Below are positions 45,826-60,670 of a stretch of 64,000 bases of DNA, one piece after another (position 1 is the stretch's first letter; every line of letters starts with the position of its first letter). Position numbers and translations under genes: made by a program. Location of the stretch: positions 10,670,631 through 10,734,630 of the forward strand of contig NC_080571.1 of NCBI RefSeq assembly GCF_030247185.1, written 5' to 3'. A model generated the notes under the pieces. It saw only the letters and a list, made by a program, of their open reading frames with translations. It searched no databases and had not been told where the DNA came from. Origin of the DNA: Malaya genurostris (lineage: Eukaryota; Arthropoda; Insecta; Diptera; Culicidae).

Positions 45826-46880
45826 CTTTCCTTTCGCAACAGTTAAATTCATGGTTTTGAGGAGAAATAAAACACAGATTAATCTATATATGTGACAACC
45901 CTGTTTCGCATGTCATATTTCGAAACGACACGCATACTAGTATAAAGATGTATTCTACATCAATACTTTCATTTTCGCATTGCGTGAGAGTGTTGCCGTC
46001 GTAATAGAAACTTTTTACAACTTCCATGTTAAACTTTTTTCAACTTCCATGTTAATGAATCTGATGTTTTTGGTAGTAAATGGAGAAAACTCTATTAATC
46101 CTTAATGATGATCTGTGGGATTGAAAAGTGACTTGAACTGTTATGAATAACAGGATCTGCGTTTAGACGGAACTGAAGTGGCGCTTGGCATGTACACACG
46201 GTAAACTCGTCCAAAATTTGATTCGGAATTCATTGTGATTTCCAGTTGGATTCCAAAGAAGATGAAACAATCCATTTCGAGCGAAATCAGTAGGTGCATT
46301 CGGAACACACAATGAATTCAGTTTCTTCTTCTTCTTCTTTTTCTTCTATCTGGTTGACGTCACCTCACTTGAGATGACGTCGATTGATGGCACAGCAACT
46401 TAGGCTATATTGCCATTTAATTTTCGTTTAAAAGTCCAATGGACTTTCTTTTCACTGGACTACAAGTGAAAATCTCGCTGTGTGGCTACGTCGAGTTGCT
46501 AAAGTACGGATAAAAATTCTCTCTTTCTCGCGAAATTTTCGAATTTTTACCGCACTAACACGATTCAACGTGCTCACCCGTTGAGAAATTCACCTGAAGT
46601 GGAATTCAGACTCAAATTCCGCACAGTGACAACTTCCACTGACAGGCTTTTGGTGTGGTTTTACTGTGTGCCCGGCTGCGACTATTCGTCGGCACAATTC
46701 TGCTGTTCAGCGCTCGCTTCATTTCAAAAGCATAAGGTCTTCGATATTGCTCTCCCGTATATCTGGGTTCGAGAAGCGTTGCTCAGAAAAAAGTGGAATG
46801 TTCATCTTTTATACCGATACAGTTGTACAGCAGCAGATATATTGTTCTCTTCCACAGAACGTGTTCTGATTTGTCCTTAC
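45826..46880. other. No gene called; two CRE-like palindromes
   Basis: A TTC/TTCTT run at about 46324-46346 is followed by TGACGTCA at 46355-46362 and ATGACGTC at 46374-46381, which face each other across CCTCACTTGAG. These resemble CREB/ATF sites, but the stretch may equally be part of a repeat. A 108-codon frame at 46581-46907 has no motif. Confidence 0.35.
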
Positions 46881-46975
46881 CTTTCGTGCGAGACAAACGG
46901 CGCATAGAGTGAATCCACAGTAGGTACTTGTTGATGAGCTCCGCAACCTTGTCTACTTCATCAAGGGGAGGCACT
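46881..46975 (-). CDS. Candidate internal exon of an unidentified host gene
   Basis: On the minus strand, TTTCCATCGTTTCATAG (acceptor-like) precedes 95 nt that read VPPLDEVDKVAELINKYLLW and IHSMRRLSRTK, followed at 46880 by GTAAGG, a good donor. The peptide has ordinary composition, contains a plausible amphipathic helix, and uses codons richer in G/C at the third position than its AT-rich surroundings (GCG GAG CTC ATC AAC AAG). The phases would be 2 at the left and 1 at the right. I cannot name the protein, and no second exon was found in the window. It could instead be a chance open stretch in a repeat. Confidence 0.3.
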
Positions 46976-49276
46976 CTATGAAACGATGGAAAATATGGTC
47001 CATTTTTATTATTTTAATGAACAGAAACCAAAAATTTCCTTCCTAGACAGGGAAAATTCCTTTTGTAGCATCTGTAGATATTCGTTTGAGAATAAGAACA
47101 ACAATTTTTATATATTGAACTATTCAAAATGGCGAACATATCGAGCTTCTCCCGAGACTAGACTTCTCAATACAACGTCTTACAAAATAGAGAAAAGATT
47201 CGTGACGATTGGATCAGTATTTTTGTTTTTTTTTCTATCGTCCGCACGAACGCTTTCGAGAAAACGTGTTTCGAAGAAATGTGATGGTGCGAGTAAATTC
47301 TAAGAACAGTATCTTCGAGAATATATCCACGATTTTGCCACATACTTTGAAATTATGTTCTCATGCAGTATACCTATTGATTTAAGAAAAAAAAAACAAA
47401 CGAATTCGAAATTGTAAGGTGCCTGTCTTGAATACCCACATAGATTGCTAGTCGGTTCGATTTCAATTCTGATTGTGTGAAGCGAATCTGTTTAAATCTG
47501 AACATTGAAGAAACTGGTCGAAAATAATACCCAAAATTACTGCTTCACTACAATGATCGAAAAACTGTCTTAAAAACTGCCTAAAAATCTGCTCGAAATA
47601 TCTGTTTAAAAAACTCCTCACAATGTAAAGTGAACTTATACAAACAAAATTGTCGTCTCTGTTAGGAGAAGTCATGTTATTGGGCAGAAAACCTTCTATA
47701 AGCGCTGCGCTCTCGAAAATACTGTTCCCCATCTATACAAAAAAGAAGTATTGTTATCATCGATTTTTTTTGCGAAAACAAGGTTTTAAATTTTGAATAT
47801 ATATTCACTCATATTTTAAATCTGTCATGTTCGATTGATTTCAAGAATAATAATTATAAATCTCCTTACTGGTCGGAAACAGATTTTCCAGCGGAGCTGT
47901 TATATGTCTGATAAAGATGCATCAAACGACTTCCACACATCTTTCAGCTCAGTAGCCAAAGGTATTAAAAAATATTCAAGATCGTCGAAAGATTTGTCTG
48001 ATATCTCCAACGAAATATCGGCTTTGAATCAGTGGAAGTGAAAGAAAAGCTTTCCTAAATGTCAACAAATTCATAAGTATCCCCATTATCAGGTTTTATT
48101 TGTTTCGAAAGTTATGATTTTTTCTCGTTGCAAAGCAGACTTCTGTGCACTTCTTTTAAACGGCATTTTGAAAAAAATTCAATTTGTTCACTCCAAAAGT
48201 ATGAGACAAACAATGATTCACGCACGATCTCTAATAATTACGAAATCTAAATTTGTTTACAAACCAGTAGTGAAAATGACATCAGCTGATCGCAAATTTG
48301 GCCTCCAGTGTTGAAAGAACGACGAGTAAACCAAAACGAGAATTTTGGAAAAATTCAAAAACTTCTTCAAATCGAATAATAAAACTATAGTATACTATTA
48401 TTTTAATCATTTCTTTTATACTTTGTGATATTTTTGATAGCAACCTTGAGATCAAAAGGTTTTATCCTTATTTTTATTCAAATAAAAAAAAGCAAAAAGC
48501 CTCACTGCTTCATCTTGAACCCGACCACACGACACCAAGTAGGCTGGAGTGTGTATAAGCTTGATGGTATATGTGCATTGACTGAAACCAAAAATTTCGT
48601 TTCATTAGAATATAAACGAATTTCAAAAGCAGTTTGCAGGAGAATTTCAATCAATTTTTAGAACATTTTATTTTTGTGAAATAGTATAAGTATTAATGAA
48701 AAATGTGATGTGTTTTTTTTTATTAAAAAAAGTGAAACTTAATATACAAACAAATTTCTTAAACTGTGAAGTTTTAAGATGGACGCCATATAGTGTTTTG
48801 CTGAAGAAAGAAGTGTGTGTAGTGAAAGCGTACACAAATTTTGTGAGCTTCTGAACCAGTTTTCTCTTTCGAACGATGATTTTTATTGAAAAGTCGAACA
48901 TATTTATGAAATAACATAAAAATAAAAATACATCATGTGTTGTGTGTAGACTTTTAGTGAAATGTTTGGATGGCAATTGAAACAGAAATGTACATTAGCA
49001 GAAAAACAAACGCAAAGACATATACATGTATAGGTAAGTCCGGAGTCCTTTTGTAGAACCTTAAATGTCAAATAACGTGAAAATAGACATACATTTTTAA
49101 TTGAAGTTTTAACGAAAATATATTACAGTCGGTGTAATGATAATTTTTGTATTTGTTGTATTTCTGCTCGCGTCAGCTTCGCCTACATTGGCGAAAGTGT
49201 ATAGTGATGCTAATATTTAAATGAAGTCCTTTCACACATGCAACATTAACATTGAACTGGTCTGCACTGGTTTGCG
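46976..49276. other. No gene recognised in 2.3 kb
   Basis: AT-rich. Open frames of 66-105 codons on both strands lack motifs. Confidence 0.45.
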
Positions 49277-49283
49277 ACCAAGG

Positions 49284-49503
49284 GGACGGGTGTGCCATGA
49301 TGGATTCGTCGATATCTTTCATACAACCCATCTGGGTTCAATTCCCAACCCCGTCGTACAAGCCAGCTGTCGTATGTTCGAGTCTCGACCTGGAAGAAAT
49401 CTTAGTGTCATTAGGATCGTAGCACCAGCCATGTTCTGTACGATATGGGTCAGCCGCGAAGTCTGTTGGAACAGAAGGTTAAATTCCACCTAAGAGATAT
49501 AAT
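49284..49503 (+). mobile_element. Chimeric SINE: family 1 head joined to family 2 body
   Basis: 49284-49352 is the tRNA-like head of family 1 (GGACGGGTGTGCCATGATGG, B-box GGTTCAATTCCC). It is followed without a gap by family 2 sequence: GTCGTACAAGCCAGCTGTCG, GTTCGAGTCTCGACCTGG, then the body with GTTGGAACAGAAGGTTAAAT. A 7-bp duplication ACCAAGG lies at 49277-49283 and 49504-49510, so the composite moved as one unit. Confidence 0.8.
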
Positions 49504-49510
49504 ACCAAGG

Positions 49511-50017
49511 CTTTGTTTGAAATAAAAGCTCATTGCATCTCAATTTAATTATCAGTTAAGCTTTCCATTAAAGTAATGTTTAATCATCATCATTACATCA
49601 CCAATTATTTACAGGCCAGGTAAATTTCATTACATCCCTTGGATGTTAGAATCGATTCGATGAAACACAAGTTTTCTTCATTTATGACATCACTCTTCTA
49701 CACTCTTGTAGAAGAAGCAAAACTTTCAACACCGATTGTAGAACTATCTGTTAATTAAAAGATAATAAAATAGTCTCTTGTCTAACGAGGTTGACATACG
49801 TAGACTTCTCCTACTCATTGTTCGTTTTCATCCACCCAAATTCAGTATGGTTTGAAAGAAAGGAGCAGATCAAAAATATCCATAAAAGTTGGGCTCGGTT
49901 CATGAACATTTTAAATAATAATGAAGGGAGCTTCCTATAATATAATTTAAAAAAACTCATTTGGTGTGAGAAAATTTCGATAGATTTATAAAAATGGAGA
50001 CTTTAGTAGATTCCACA
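49511..50017. other. No gene recognised
   Basis: AT-rich, nothing identified. Confidence 0.5.
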
Positions 50018-50148
50018 GCAGATCTCGGAAAATTTCAGAAGATTTCAAAAGATTTCAGAAGACCAGAAGATTTCAAAAGATTTCAGAAGATTTCAGAAGA
50101 TTTCAGAAGATTTCAGAAGATTTAAGAAAAGTTCAGCAAATTTCAGAT
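50018..50148. repeat. Imperfect 10-bp minisatellite (GATTTCAGAA)n
   Basis: About ten to twelve units. Those at about 50078-50118 are perfect and the flanks carry variants (GATTTCAAAA, GACCAGAA, GATTTAAGAA). Confidence 0.9.
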
Positions 50149-51119
50149 TTCCGATAGCCAGACTTCAGAAAGTTTTGAAAGATTTCATTAAATAGAGTAA
50201 ATAAAGTTTCTGCGAATTGTTTAAATAGATTTACTGTTTTGAGGTACCATCCAACATCGAATTATAATAAATCCTGCACCACTGAGCACAAACCAGTCAG
50301 AGACCTGTGAGAGCTCCATTAAAATGAAATATTTCTCCGTAAATAAACATACTTTAAGGTTTACCTGAGGTGTGTCTTTGGTCACGTTAATCTTGGTGTG
50401 TTGCGTCCCACTTTGGTATGTTTCACATTGGGGAGAATGCTCCGTTTTCGGCTGGTGACAAACGATGTGGTAAATTAATTGCTTGTAATTAGGATGATTA
50501 ATAGTCCATTTGTCGCGCAATGTATTGCCGAATAATGAAGCGATAAAAATGCGAAACGACTGAAACAACTACAGTATCGGAAGCTTCAGTTGGGTTTTCA
50601 GAATGCTGAAATTACATGTGCGGTCGCCATTGCCATGGTTTACATCGCATTCTTTCTCAAAGATTAATATCGTACCGGATGCTGATTAACTTGCATTTTG
50701 AATAAGTTAAATGAATTTTGAATTTATTCAATTGAATACATATTCGATTGCATTTCAGTTCCGTCCACCATTAAAGTTATGCTCTATCTAAACTTCACTA
50801 TTTGTGATGGGATGTGGGATGCGTAAAATGAGTGAGATGTATTTGTCATTTGTCTGACATGAGTCCCAAGTTGACGGTATCGCGGACAATAGGACAAAAT
50901 ATATAAAACCGATGGTTTACCGAAACGCAAACAGGTAGCGTACAATTTACCATTCGGAAAAAACTCTAAATTCACGCTACAGACTCATAACGATTATTGA
51001 CGGTAATAGAAAAGTTGAACGGATGAGAAAATGACGTTCAAATTGAAATGGCATAGCAGTTGGCATCGTTGGAATGCGTGGAATGAAAACTTTTTGTTCT
51101 TCTAATTTGCCATTCAAAA
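50149..51119. other. No gene recognised
   Basis: A 115-codon minus-strand frame (50221-50568) shows no motif. Nothing else was seen. Confidence 0.45.
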
Positions 51120-51510
51120 TTGTTGTCTCGACAACATTTGCTATTAACTTTTGTACTTTTAATTTTGTTCTGTACTTGCTCCTCTATTGTCTGCACTTTA
51201 TTTTGTACTTTGTGCGCTTGTTTCTGTAATTTGTGTGTTTGTTCTTGTAGTTCCTATGCTTGTTTCAGAATTTGTTCCTGCACGTTCTATACCTGCTCCA
51301 GTATTTTCTGTATTTGGTCCTGTAACTTTTGTACTTATATCTGTACCATCTGCTCATTCTGTACCTTTTTCTGCACCCAATTGTGCCAGTACTTCTTGTA
51401 CTTGTTTCCATCATTTCTGTACTTGGTTTTGTACTTTCTGCACTTGTTCCTGTACCTTCTTTATTTTTTCCTGAACTTAGCTTCTGTACTTGTTCCTTTT
51501 ATTTATGTAC
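51120..51510. repeat. Degenerate minisatellite with TTGTNCTGTACTT-like units
   Basis: Words such as TGTACTTGTTCCTGTAC, CTGCACTTGTTCCTGTACC and TTTGTACTT recur with spacing of about 12-24 bp, mostly in multiples of three. This keeps frames open and produces Cys/Phe/Leu-rich pseudo-peptides (157, 95 and 93 codons). I read these as repeat artefacts. Confidence 0.7.
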
Positions 51511-52316
51511 CTGTAGCTGTCCCTGTGAATTTCTCACAGCTCAAAAATTATCTTTGGATGGAAATTATTTCGAATACTCTTATATTAGAATAATCGAACG
51601 ACCCTCATGATTGCTCAAGATTAGTGAAGTATAATGGTAGAGTGTTCTGTAAAAATGAGTCATCTGACAATTGTTTTTGATTCGATCTCAACATTTTTCC
51701 CCAATTCCGGTACACACGTACACTTTGCACTTTAAAGCAGTTTTTTCATGCTCTTAAAAGTCCCAAATGATTCAAGCAAAATACAACCAAAATCAGTTTG
51801 ATGGTTTATGAGCAAGTGAGAGAATCATTCGATTAGGTAAAACATGTCGATGAGTTCCAAAATCTCGGTTCAATCGATGTAATTTAAAAACAGAAGGCAA
51901 ACGGGATGGTTCGAGTACATTGGACGAAACTGTTCATAGTTGCTCAAATGCAAATAATTTGAAATTTCGGAATACTCTGGGTTGATATAATTCGAATCGC
52001 GTTTGGGCCAATTGAAGACGTTTGGACTCAAATAAATAATCGAGCTTGCAATTTGAAGCAATTGACGAAATTTGGAGGTCGTTTCGAGAAAAAATTACAC
52101 AAAATCCCGTCCAAAAAATCCTTTAGGGGTATAGCACGGGAAATGCTTATGAAAAATTTAAGCCAAAAAAAAACAGAAAACATCTTTCTTATTCGAATGG
52201 AATCGTTCCAAAAAGTAGAGAGCCGAACAGTCTTGGTGTTTGAGTTAACGGTCGTAATGTGAAGTGGCAGCTGAGGTGTGCTGATCCAGTTGTCTCAGTC
52301 CATTGTGAAAGCAATA
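51511..52316. other. No gene called
   Basis: Around 52005-52050 a plus-strand frame gives GPIEDVWTQINNRA, faintly like the third-site block of Tc1 transposases (NPIENVW). The rest does not support it. Confidence 0.35.
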
Positions 52317-52539
52317 GGGTAACAGAGGTAATTTGGCCACTTTATATATTTTGGCCCACCTAACAAGCTTTATGGATTTAATCGATGTTAAGTAACCCAT
52401 GTTGCATCAATCACCTAATCACATTAAATTACCTATTGCGGAAGGGTTTATCAAAATATTACAACATTTGGTGTATATTTTTACAAAGTGGGCCAAAATA
52501 AAATCAATCCTAAAGTGGGCCAAAATACCTTTGTTACCC
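52317..52539. mobile_element. TA-flanked MITE, 223 bp
   Basis: Ends GGGTAACAGAGGTAATTTGG and the inverse of GGGTAACAAAGGTATTTTGG, with a CCCACTTTA-type continuation. TA at 52315-52316 and 52540-52541. Non-coding. Confidence 0.9.
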
Positions 52540-52541
52540 TA

Positions 52542-52943
52542 ATTATATCTATCAATCATCTTCTAATGTCAGTTATGCTGGTATATTAGGTAGAAATCTA
52601 CCACCTATTTCTTCTAATGTAAATAATCAAAACACAGGACCGCCTTGCAGTTCATCTTCTAACGAAAACAATTCATTAATAGGTAGACCGGCCAAATCAT
52701 CTTCTTCTAATGGCTAATGGCTTCTAATCTACCTACAAATATTCATTCAAGCCATTCGCTTCTTTAAATGAAGTCGATTTAGGCGATTTAACTGAAAATA
52801 AAATGAGCTACCTACAAGACCAACTTTTTCAAATGGTCATCCAAATGAATTCGACTTCATCACTTTTTGAAGCATTTCAAATCGGATGGCAATTTGCAAA
52901 TAATATTATAATGAATTTAAAATTTAACAGTGATGTTAAATAA
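52542..52943 (+). pseudogene. Juan-like ORF1 (gag-like), C-terminal remnant
   Basis: The frame from 52542 gives NYIYQSSSNVSYAGILGRN and LPPISSNVNNQNTGP, a Ser/Asn-rich linker, then a stop near 52716 and a frame change. The last segment reads FASLNEVDLGDLTENKMSYL, QDQLFQMVIQMNSTSSLFEA and FQIGWQFANNIIMNLKFN, with the stop at 52941-52943. The zinc-knuckle region that should precede it is missing, owing to 5' truncation. ORF1 of this clade binds element RNA. The stop overlaps the ORF2 ATG. Confidence 0.75.
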
Positions 52944-55578
52944 TTATTTGAATATTTTAAATTGGAATGCTCGATCTTTGAAATCGAGTGAAGATGAATT
53001 TTATTATTTTCTCGAAGTTCACAAAATCCATATTGCCATTGGGGCAGAAACTTTTCTTAAACCAAATGTCAAATTGGAAAGTAATCCACATTATGTGGTT
53101 CATCGATTTGACAGGTTTACTGGAATGGGTGGTGGAGTTGCCATTTTTGTCCAACGGCAAATTAAACATCGAATTTCACCTTCTTTCAATACTAAAGTTA
53201 TTGAAAGCTTGGGAATCGAAGTTGAAACCATTCATGGAATTTATTTCATCGCATATTTGCCATTCCAGTGCACCGGCGAACAATTAAATTTCTTTAAAGG
53301 CGATTTGCAAAAAACTCACAAGATATCGATCGAAATTTTTCGTAATAGGGGACTTAAATGCTAAGCATGTCCAGTGGAACTGTAGGCAAAATAACAGTAA
53401 TGGTAAAATACTTCATAATCAACTCTCAGCTGGTTACTTCACAGTTCTTCATCCCAGTAATCCGACTTGTTTCTCTTCCGTGAAAACCCGTCTACAATTG
53501 ATCTGGTTCTAACGGATCAAAGTCACATTTGTAGTGAACCGATTACACATGCTGACTTTGACTCTGATCATCTTCCAGTAACATTCAGACTTTCCAACGA
53601 AGCTTTAATTAATCCTATTAGTTCTATATTCAACTATCATAAAGCTAATTGGTTGGATTACAGATCTCACATTGAAAATCATGTGGATCATGAAACTATT
53701 TTAGAAAATTCTGCGGACATCGACACAGCAATTGATAATTTGAACCATTATATTATCGAAGCTAGAAATCTTTCAGTTCCCAAAGCTCAAACTAAATTAA
53801 ATTCTCCTATCATCGATGACAATCTTCAACTACTCATTCGGTTGAAGAATGTTCGTCGAAGTCAATATCAACGTTCTCGTGATCCTGCTATGAAAAACAT
53901 AGTTAAGGATTTACAACAAGAAATTAAACATAGATTTACTCTTTTGCGAAATGAAAATTTCGCTAAAGAAGTTGAACAAATTAAACCATATTCTAAACCT
54001 TTCTGGAAACTTTCTAAGGTTCTTAAGAAACCTCAGAAACCAATTCCTGCTCTCAAGGAAGGAAATCAAATACTTCTTACAAATGGCGAAAAAGCTCAAA
54101 AACTTGCTCAGCAGTTCGAGAGTGTACACAATTTTAATTTGAACGTTGTGAGTCCTATTGAAAATGAAGTCTCACTGAAATATGAGCATATTTCAACCCA
54201 AGTGTTATTACAAGATGACATTATTGCAACGAATTTTGACGAAATTAAATCAATTATTAGGAAACTCAAAAACATGAAGGCTCCTGGTAATGATGGAATT
54301 TTTAATATTCTTATTAAAAATCTTCCCGGTGTTGCCTTCAAACTCCTGGTTAAAATTTTCAACAAGTGTTTTTCATTAGCTTACTTCCCAAAAAGATGGA
54401 AAAACGCTAAAGTAATTCCTATCCTCAAACCTGATAAAAATCCAGCAGAAACATCAAGTTATCGCCCAATTAGCTTACTTTCTTCTATCAGTAAACTTTT
54501 TGAAAAAATTATCTTGTTGAGAATGATGTCTCATATAAACGAGATTTCAATTTTTCTACCAGAGCAGTTTGGATTTCGTCATGAACATTCAACTACTCAT
54601 CAACTTGTCAGAGTAACGAACATGATAAAATCAAATAAATCTTCTGGGTTATCCACTGGAGTTGCTCTTCTAGACATAGAAAAAGCATTCGACAGTGTTT
54701 GGCACAAAGGTTTAATAGCAAAAATGTCTGATTTCCAGTTTCCTATTTATTTGATCAAAATGATTCAAAATTATTTAACTGATCGTACTCTTCAGGTTAG
54801 CTATCAGAATTGTAAATCTGAATTTCTACCCGTACCAGCCGGTGTTCCGCAGGGTTCGAGTGTAGCTCCAATCTTGTATAATATTTTCACTTCTGATCTT
54901 CCAAATCTACCCGTTGGTTGTCAGAAATCACTATTCTGTGACGACACAAGTCTGTTAGCCACGGGTAGAAATCTAAGAGTGATCTGCAGTCGCCTACAAA
55001 GAAGTTTAAATATTTTCAGTGATTATTTGTCAAAATGGAAAATTAAACCAAATGCAGCAAAAACGCAATTAATTATCTTTCCTCATAAGCCAAGAGCTTC
55101 TTTTCTTAAACCAAACAATAATCACATTCTCAAATTGAATGGATTGGAATTGACATGGTCTGATCAAGCTAAATACTTAGGTTTAACGTATGACAAAAAA
55201 CTCACTTTCAAGGATCACATTGAAGGAATCCAGGCAAAGTGTAATAAATATATTAAATGTTCATATTCTCTTATAAACAGAAAATCTAAGCTCTGTCTAA
55301 AAAACAAATTGTTAATTTATAAACAAATTTTCAGACCAGCCATGCTTTATGCAGTACCAATTTGGTCAAGTTGTTGTTCCACCAGGAAGAAAACGCTTCA
55401 AAGGATTCAGAATAAAATTCTGAAAATGATTTTGAAGCGTCCTCCCTGGTTTAGTACAAATGAGTTACACAGACTCACAAATATAGAACCTTTAGATGTA
55501 ATGTCACATAATATTGTAAGCAAATTCCGACAAAAATCGATGCAATCTTCAATTGAATCGATTCGCTCTCTGTATTAG
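52933..55578 (+). pseudogene. Juan-like ORF2: APE-type endonuclease and reverse transcriptase, two frameshifts
   Basis: The ATG at 52933 overlaps the ORF1 stop by 11 nt. The endonuclease part (52933-53600) has NILNWNARSL, GAETFLKP (metal-binding E), GMGGGVAIFV and, after an extra A in a run near 53308, FVIGDLNAKHVQWNC. A second shift near 53478 leads to STIDLVLTD and DSDHLPV with the catalytic D/H pair. The reverse transcriptase follows in one open frame of 703 codons from 53467: KAPGNDGI, ETSSYRPISLLSSISKLFEK, LLDIEKAFDSVWH (first D, about residue 402), GVPQGSSVAPILYN (about 458), and FCDDTSLLA (about 490) with C in place of the usual A of YADD. The C-terminal region ends ESIRSLY. The RT frame is intact, so the insertion is fairly young, but the endonuclease is broken. 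Confidence 0.9.
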
Positions 55579-55698
55579 TTAGTAAGTTAGTATATAAGTT
55601 CCTTTTCCCCATTACACAATACAAGTAGGTTTAAAATTTTCCCTACACAAAAATCTCAGAATTGCGGAAGCAAATAATGTCCTCATGGTAACAACCAA

Positions 55699-58939
<3,241 letters not shown>

Positions 58940-60171
58940 CACGGAAAGACCGAAATTAGCATTTTGGCGAAAAAATTAGTTGATTTTCTGATTTTAGTTA
59001 GTTATTTTTTGAGACAACTAAAAAAATCTTACTTTTGCTAATTTAGATTTTTTAATTCTAATTCTCTTAATAATAATAAAATATTTGTTGAAATGGCTAT
59101 TTTTTTTAGTTAAATTCACCAATTAAACGTGCTGTCATTTCTTAGCTAGGGCACGCTTCATATCCATTCAACTAATTTTTTAGTTGAATTAGAGAAATAA
59201 AACGTTGTATTCAACCAACATAAATGGTTGAATTGGTTTCTGCAATTAGCAGCTATATGGCGCTCGTTAACACTGTAATGACTACTAGCCACTAGATGGC
59301 ACACTACCACCGAAAAAAATTTCAGTCACGGTTATCTTTTCTATATTTGCAGGTATAAATACGATGTTGTATTGGAGAAAAAGACATAAGCGAAACATAA
59401 ACTTCTTTTTGAAAAATTTTACTTCTAAATCGCTGCTTTCTTCATTCGACTTCGCGAAATCGACTCTCTCGCTGAAAACTTTGAGCACTCGGAAAACAAA
59501 AACCGAATACAAGTAATACATCGGACGGCGTAGCCCGGAAGGTTGGAAGATACAAAAAACATCATTTGACATATACAATTAGAGTGCAACATTCGAAACT
59601 CACTTCACTGTTTCGCGTAAAAACATTATTACGCACTATCGCTTTAAATGCGCACAAATTCTGAATAAATACACTTTCCACTAACAGTTTACGTCATTTT
59701 TACATATCGAAATTTATATATGGATATATCGTAACACATGCGAAAAACATCTAAACAATTTGCAAGCAGTTTCAACAAGACTGTCCTTTTTAGCTTTTTT
59801 ATGGATTGTTTTGCTTTGACACTTCTCATGAGTTTTTAGCTAATAAACTTGTTAATAAAACCAATTTCATTTTTGTTTTCTCGTCCTGTCCTTCAGTAAT
59901 GATGGTGATAGATAAACAGAAACAAATTTTCTGATTTTAATAACAAAATTTGTTGTCAATGAGAAGTTCGTGTTGGATTGAAATATTGCTGGTTTGTGTC
60001 CAGAATATTCGCCAACTAAACACATTCTCTAAAAATAAGAGTTTTTTTCAGCACAGTAAACTCTAAATTTTAACTAATTTTATAGTTATTTTGGAAATTT
60101 TGTTGTTAAGATCAACTAATTCAAAAACAGTAATACGAATTAGGCGCAGAGCTAATTTCGGTCGTTCCGTG
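58940..60171. mobile_element. TA-flanked non-autonomous DNA transposon, 1.23 kb
   Basis: Left end CACGGAAAGACCGAAATTAG, right end the inverse of CACGGAACGACCGAAATTAG. TA at 58938-58939 and 60172-60173. Subterminal AACTAATTTT and TAGTTA words occur on both sides in inverse orientation. No transposase ORF; a 97-codon minus frame at 59285-59578 has no motif. Confidence 0.88.
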
Positions 60172-60611
60172 TACGAATAAGCCATTCTTGTTTTCACTCG
60201 AATAGTAAAATGCTGTTTTTTTTCTGGCGAGCCTTCGAATATTTGCGCGGTTTTAAGTTTTTATGCATCAACTTTCACATCTATTATGAACTTTATTGAA
60301 AATACGCCATGGAAAAACATGCTTTATTCTATATAAAATGCAAGATTTTACCAATGTAATAAACATGAGAACTATCGAAACCATGACAAAATTGCAACCT
60401 TATTTTCGCAGATGCTACTGATCGGGCTGCTATTTTCAATGTTTTTATTTGATTTGCACGAAGTTAAATTTCAATTTTTTTACTGACTTGAATAAAATTG
60501 ATCTAGAGTACGATATTTATTTATTATGTAACATTTGTCACCTCTTTGATGCTTGCAATCTTCCTAAAAAATTACCTGCTCTGCCGACCCTTCTTTTGCA
60601 CAGGGAACGAG
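60172..60611. other. No gene recognised
   Basis: AT-rich spacer. Confidence 0.5.
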
Positions 60612-60670
60612 TCATTTTGCCGATAACCATTTTGCAGAATGCCGTTTCGCCGAAACGGTCATTTTCAACA
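60612..60670. repeat. Short tandem array of about 16-bp CATTTTGCCGA units
   Basis: Four diverged units: CATTTTGCCGATAAC, CATTTTGCAGAATGC, CGTTTCGCCGAAACGGT and CATTTTCAAC. Part of it (TTTCGCCGAAAC) is self-complementary. Confidence 0.6.

Noticed and set aside
46355..46381. Paired TGACGTCA-type palindromes as a CREB-responsive promoter
   Set aside because: No gene start can be linked to them, and the surrounding sequence may be a repeat.
51120..51610. Cys-rich frames of 157, 95 and 93 codons, at first sight like small secreted Cys-rich proteins
   Set aside because: The cysteines come from degenerate TGT repeats in a minisatellite. There is no regular cysteine spacing or credible signal peptide.
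51970..52130. Faint Tc1-like block GPIEDVWTQINN
   Set aside because: Only one short motif fits. No catalytic blocks or inverted ends around it.
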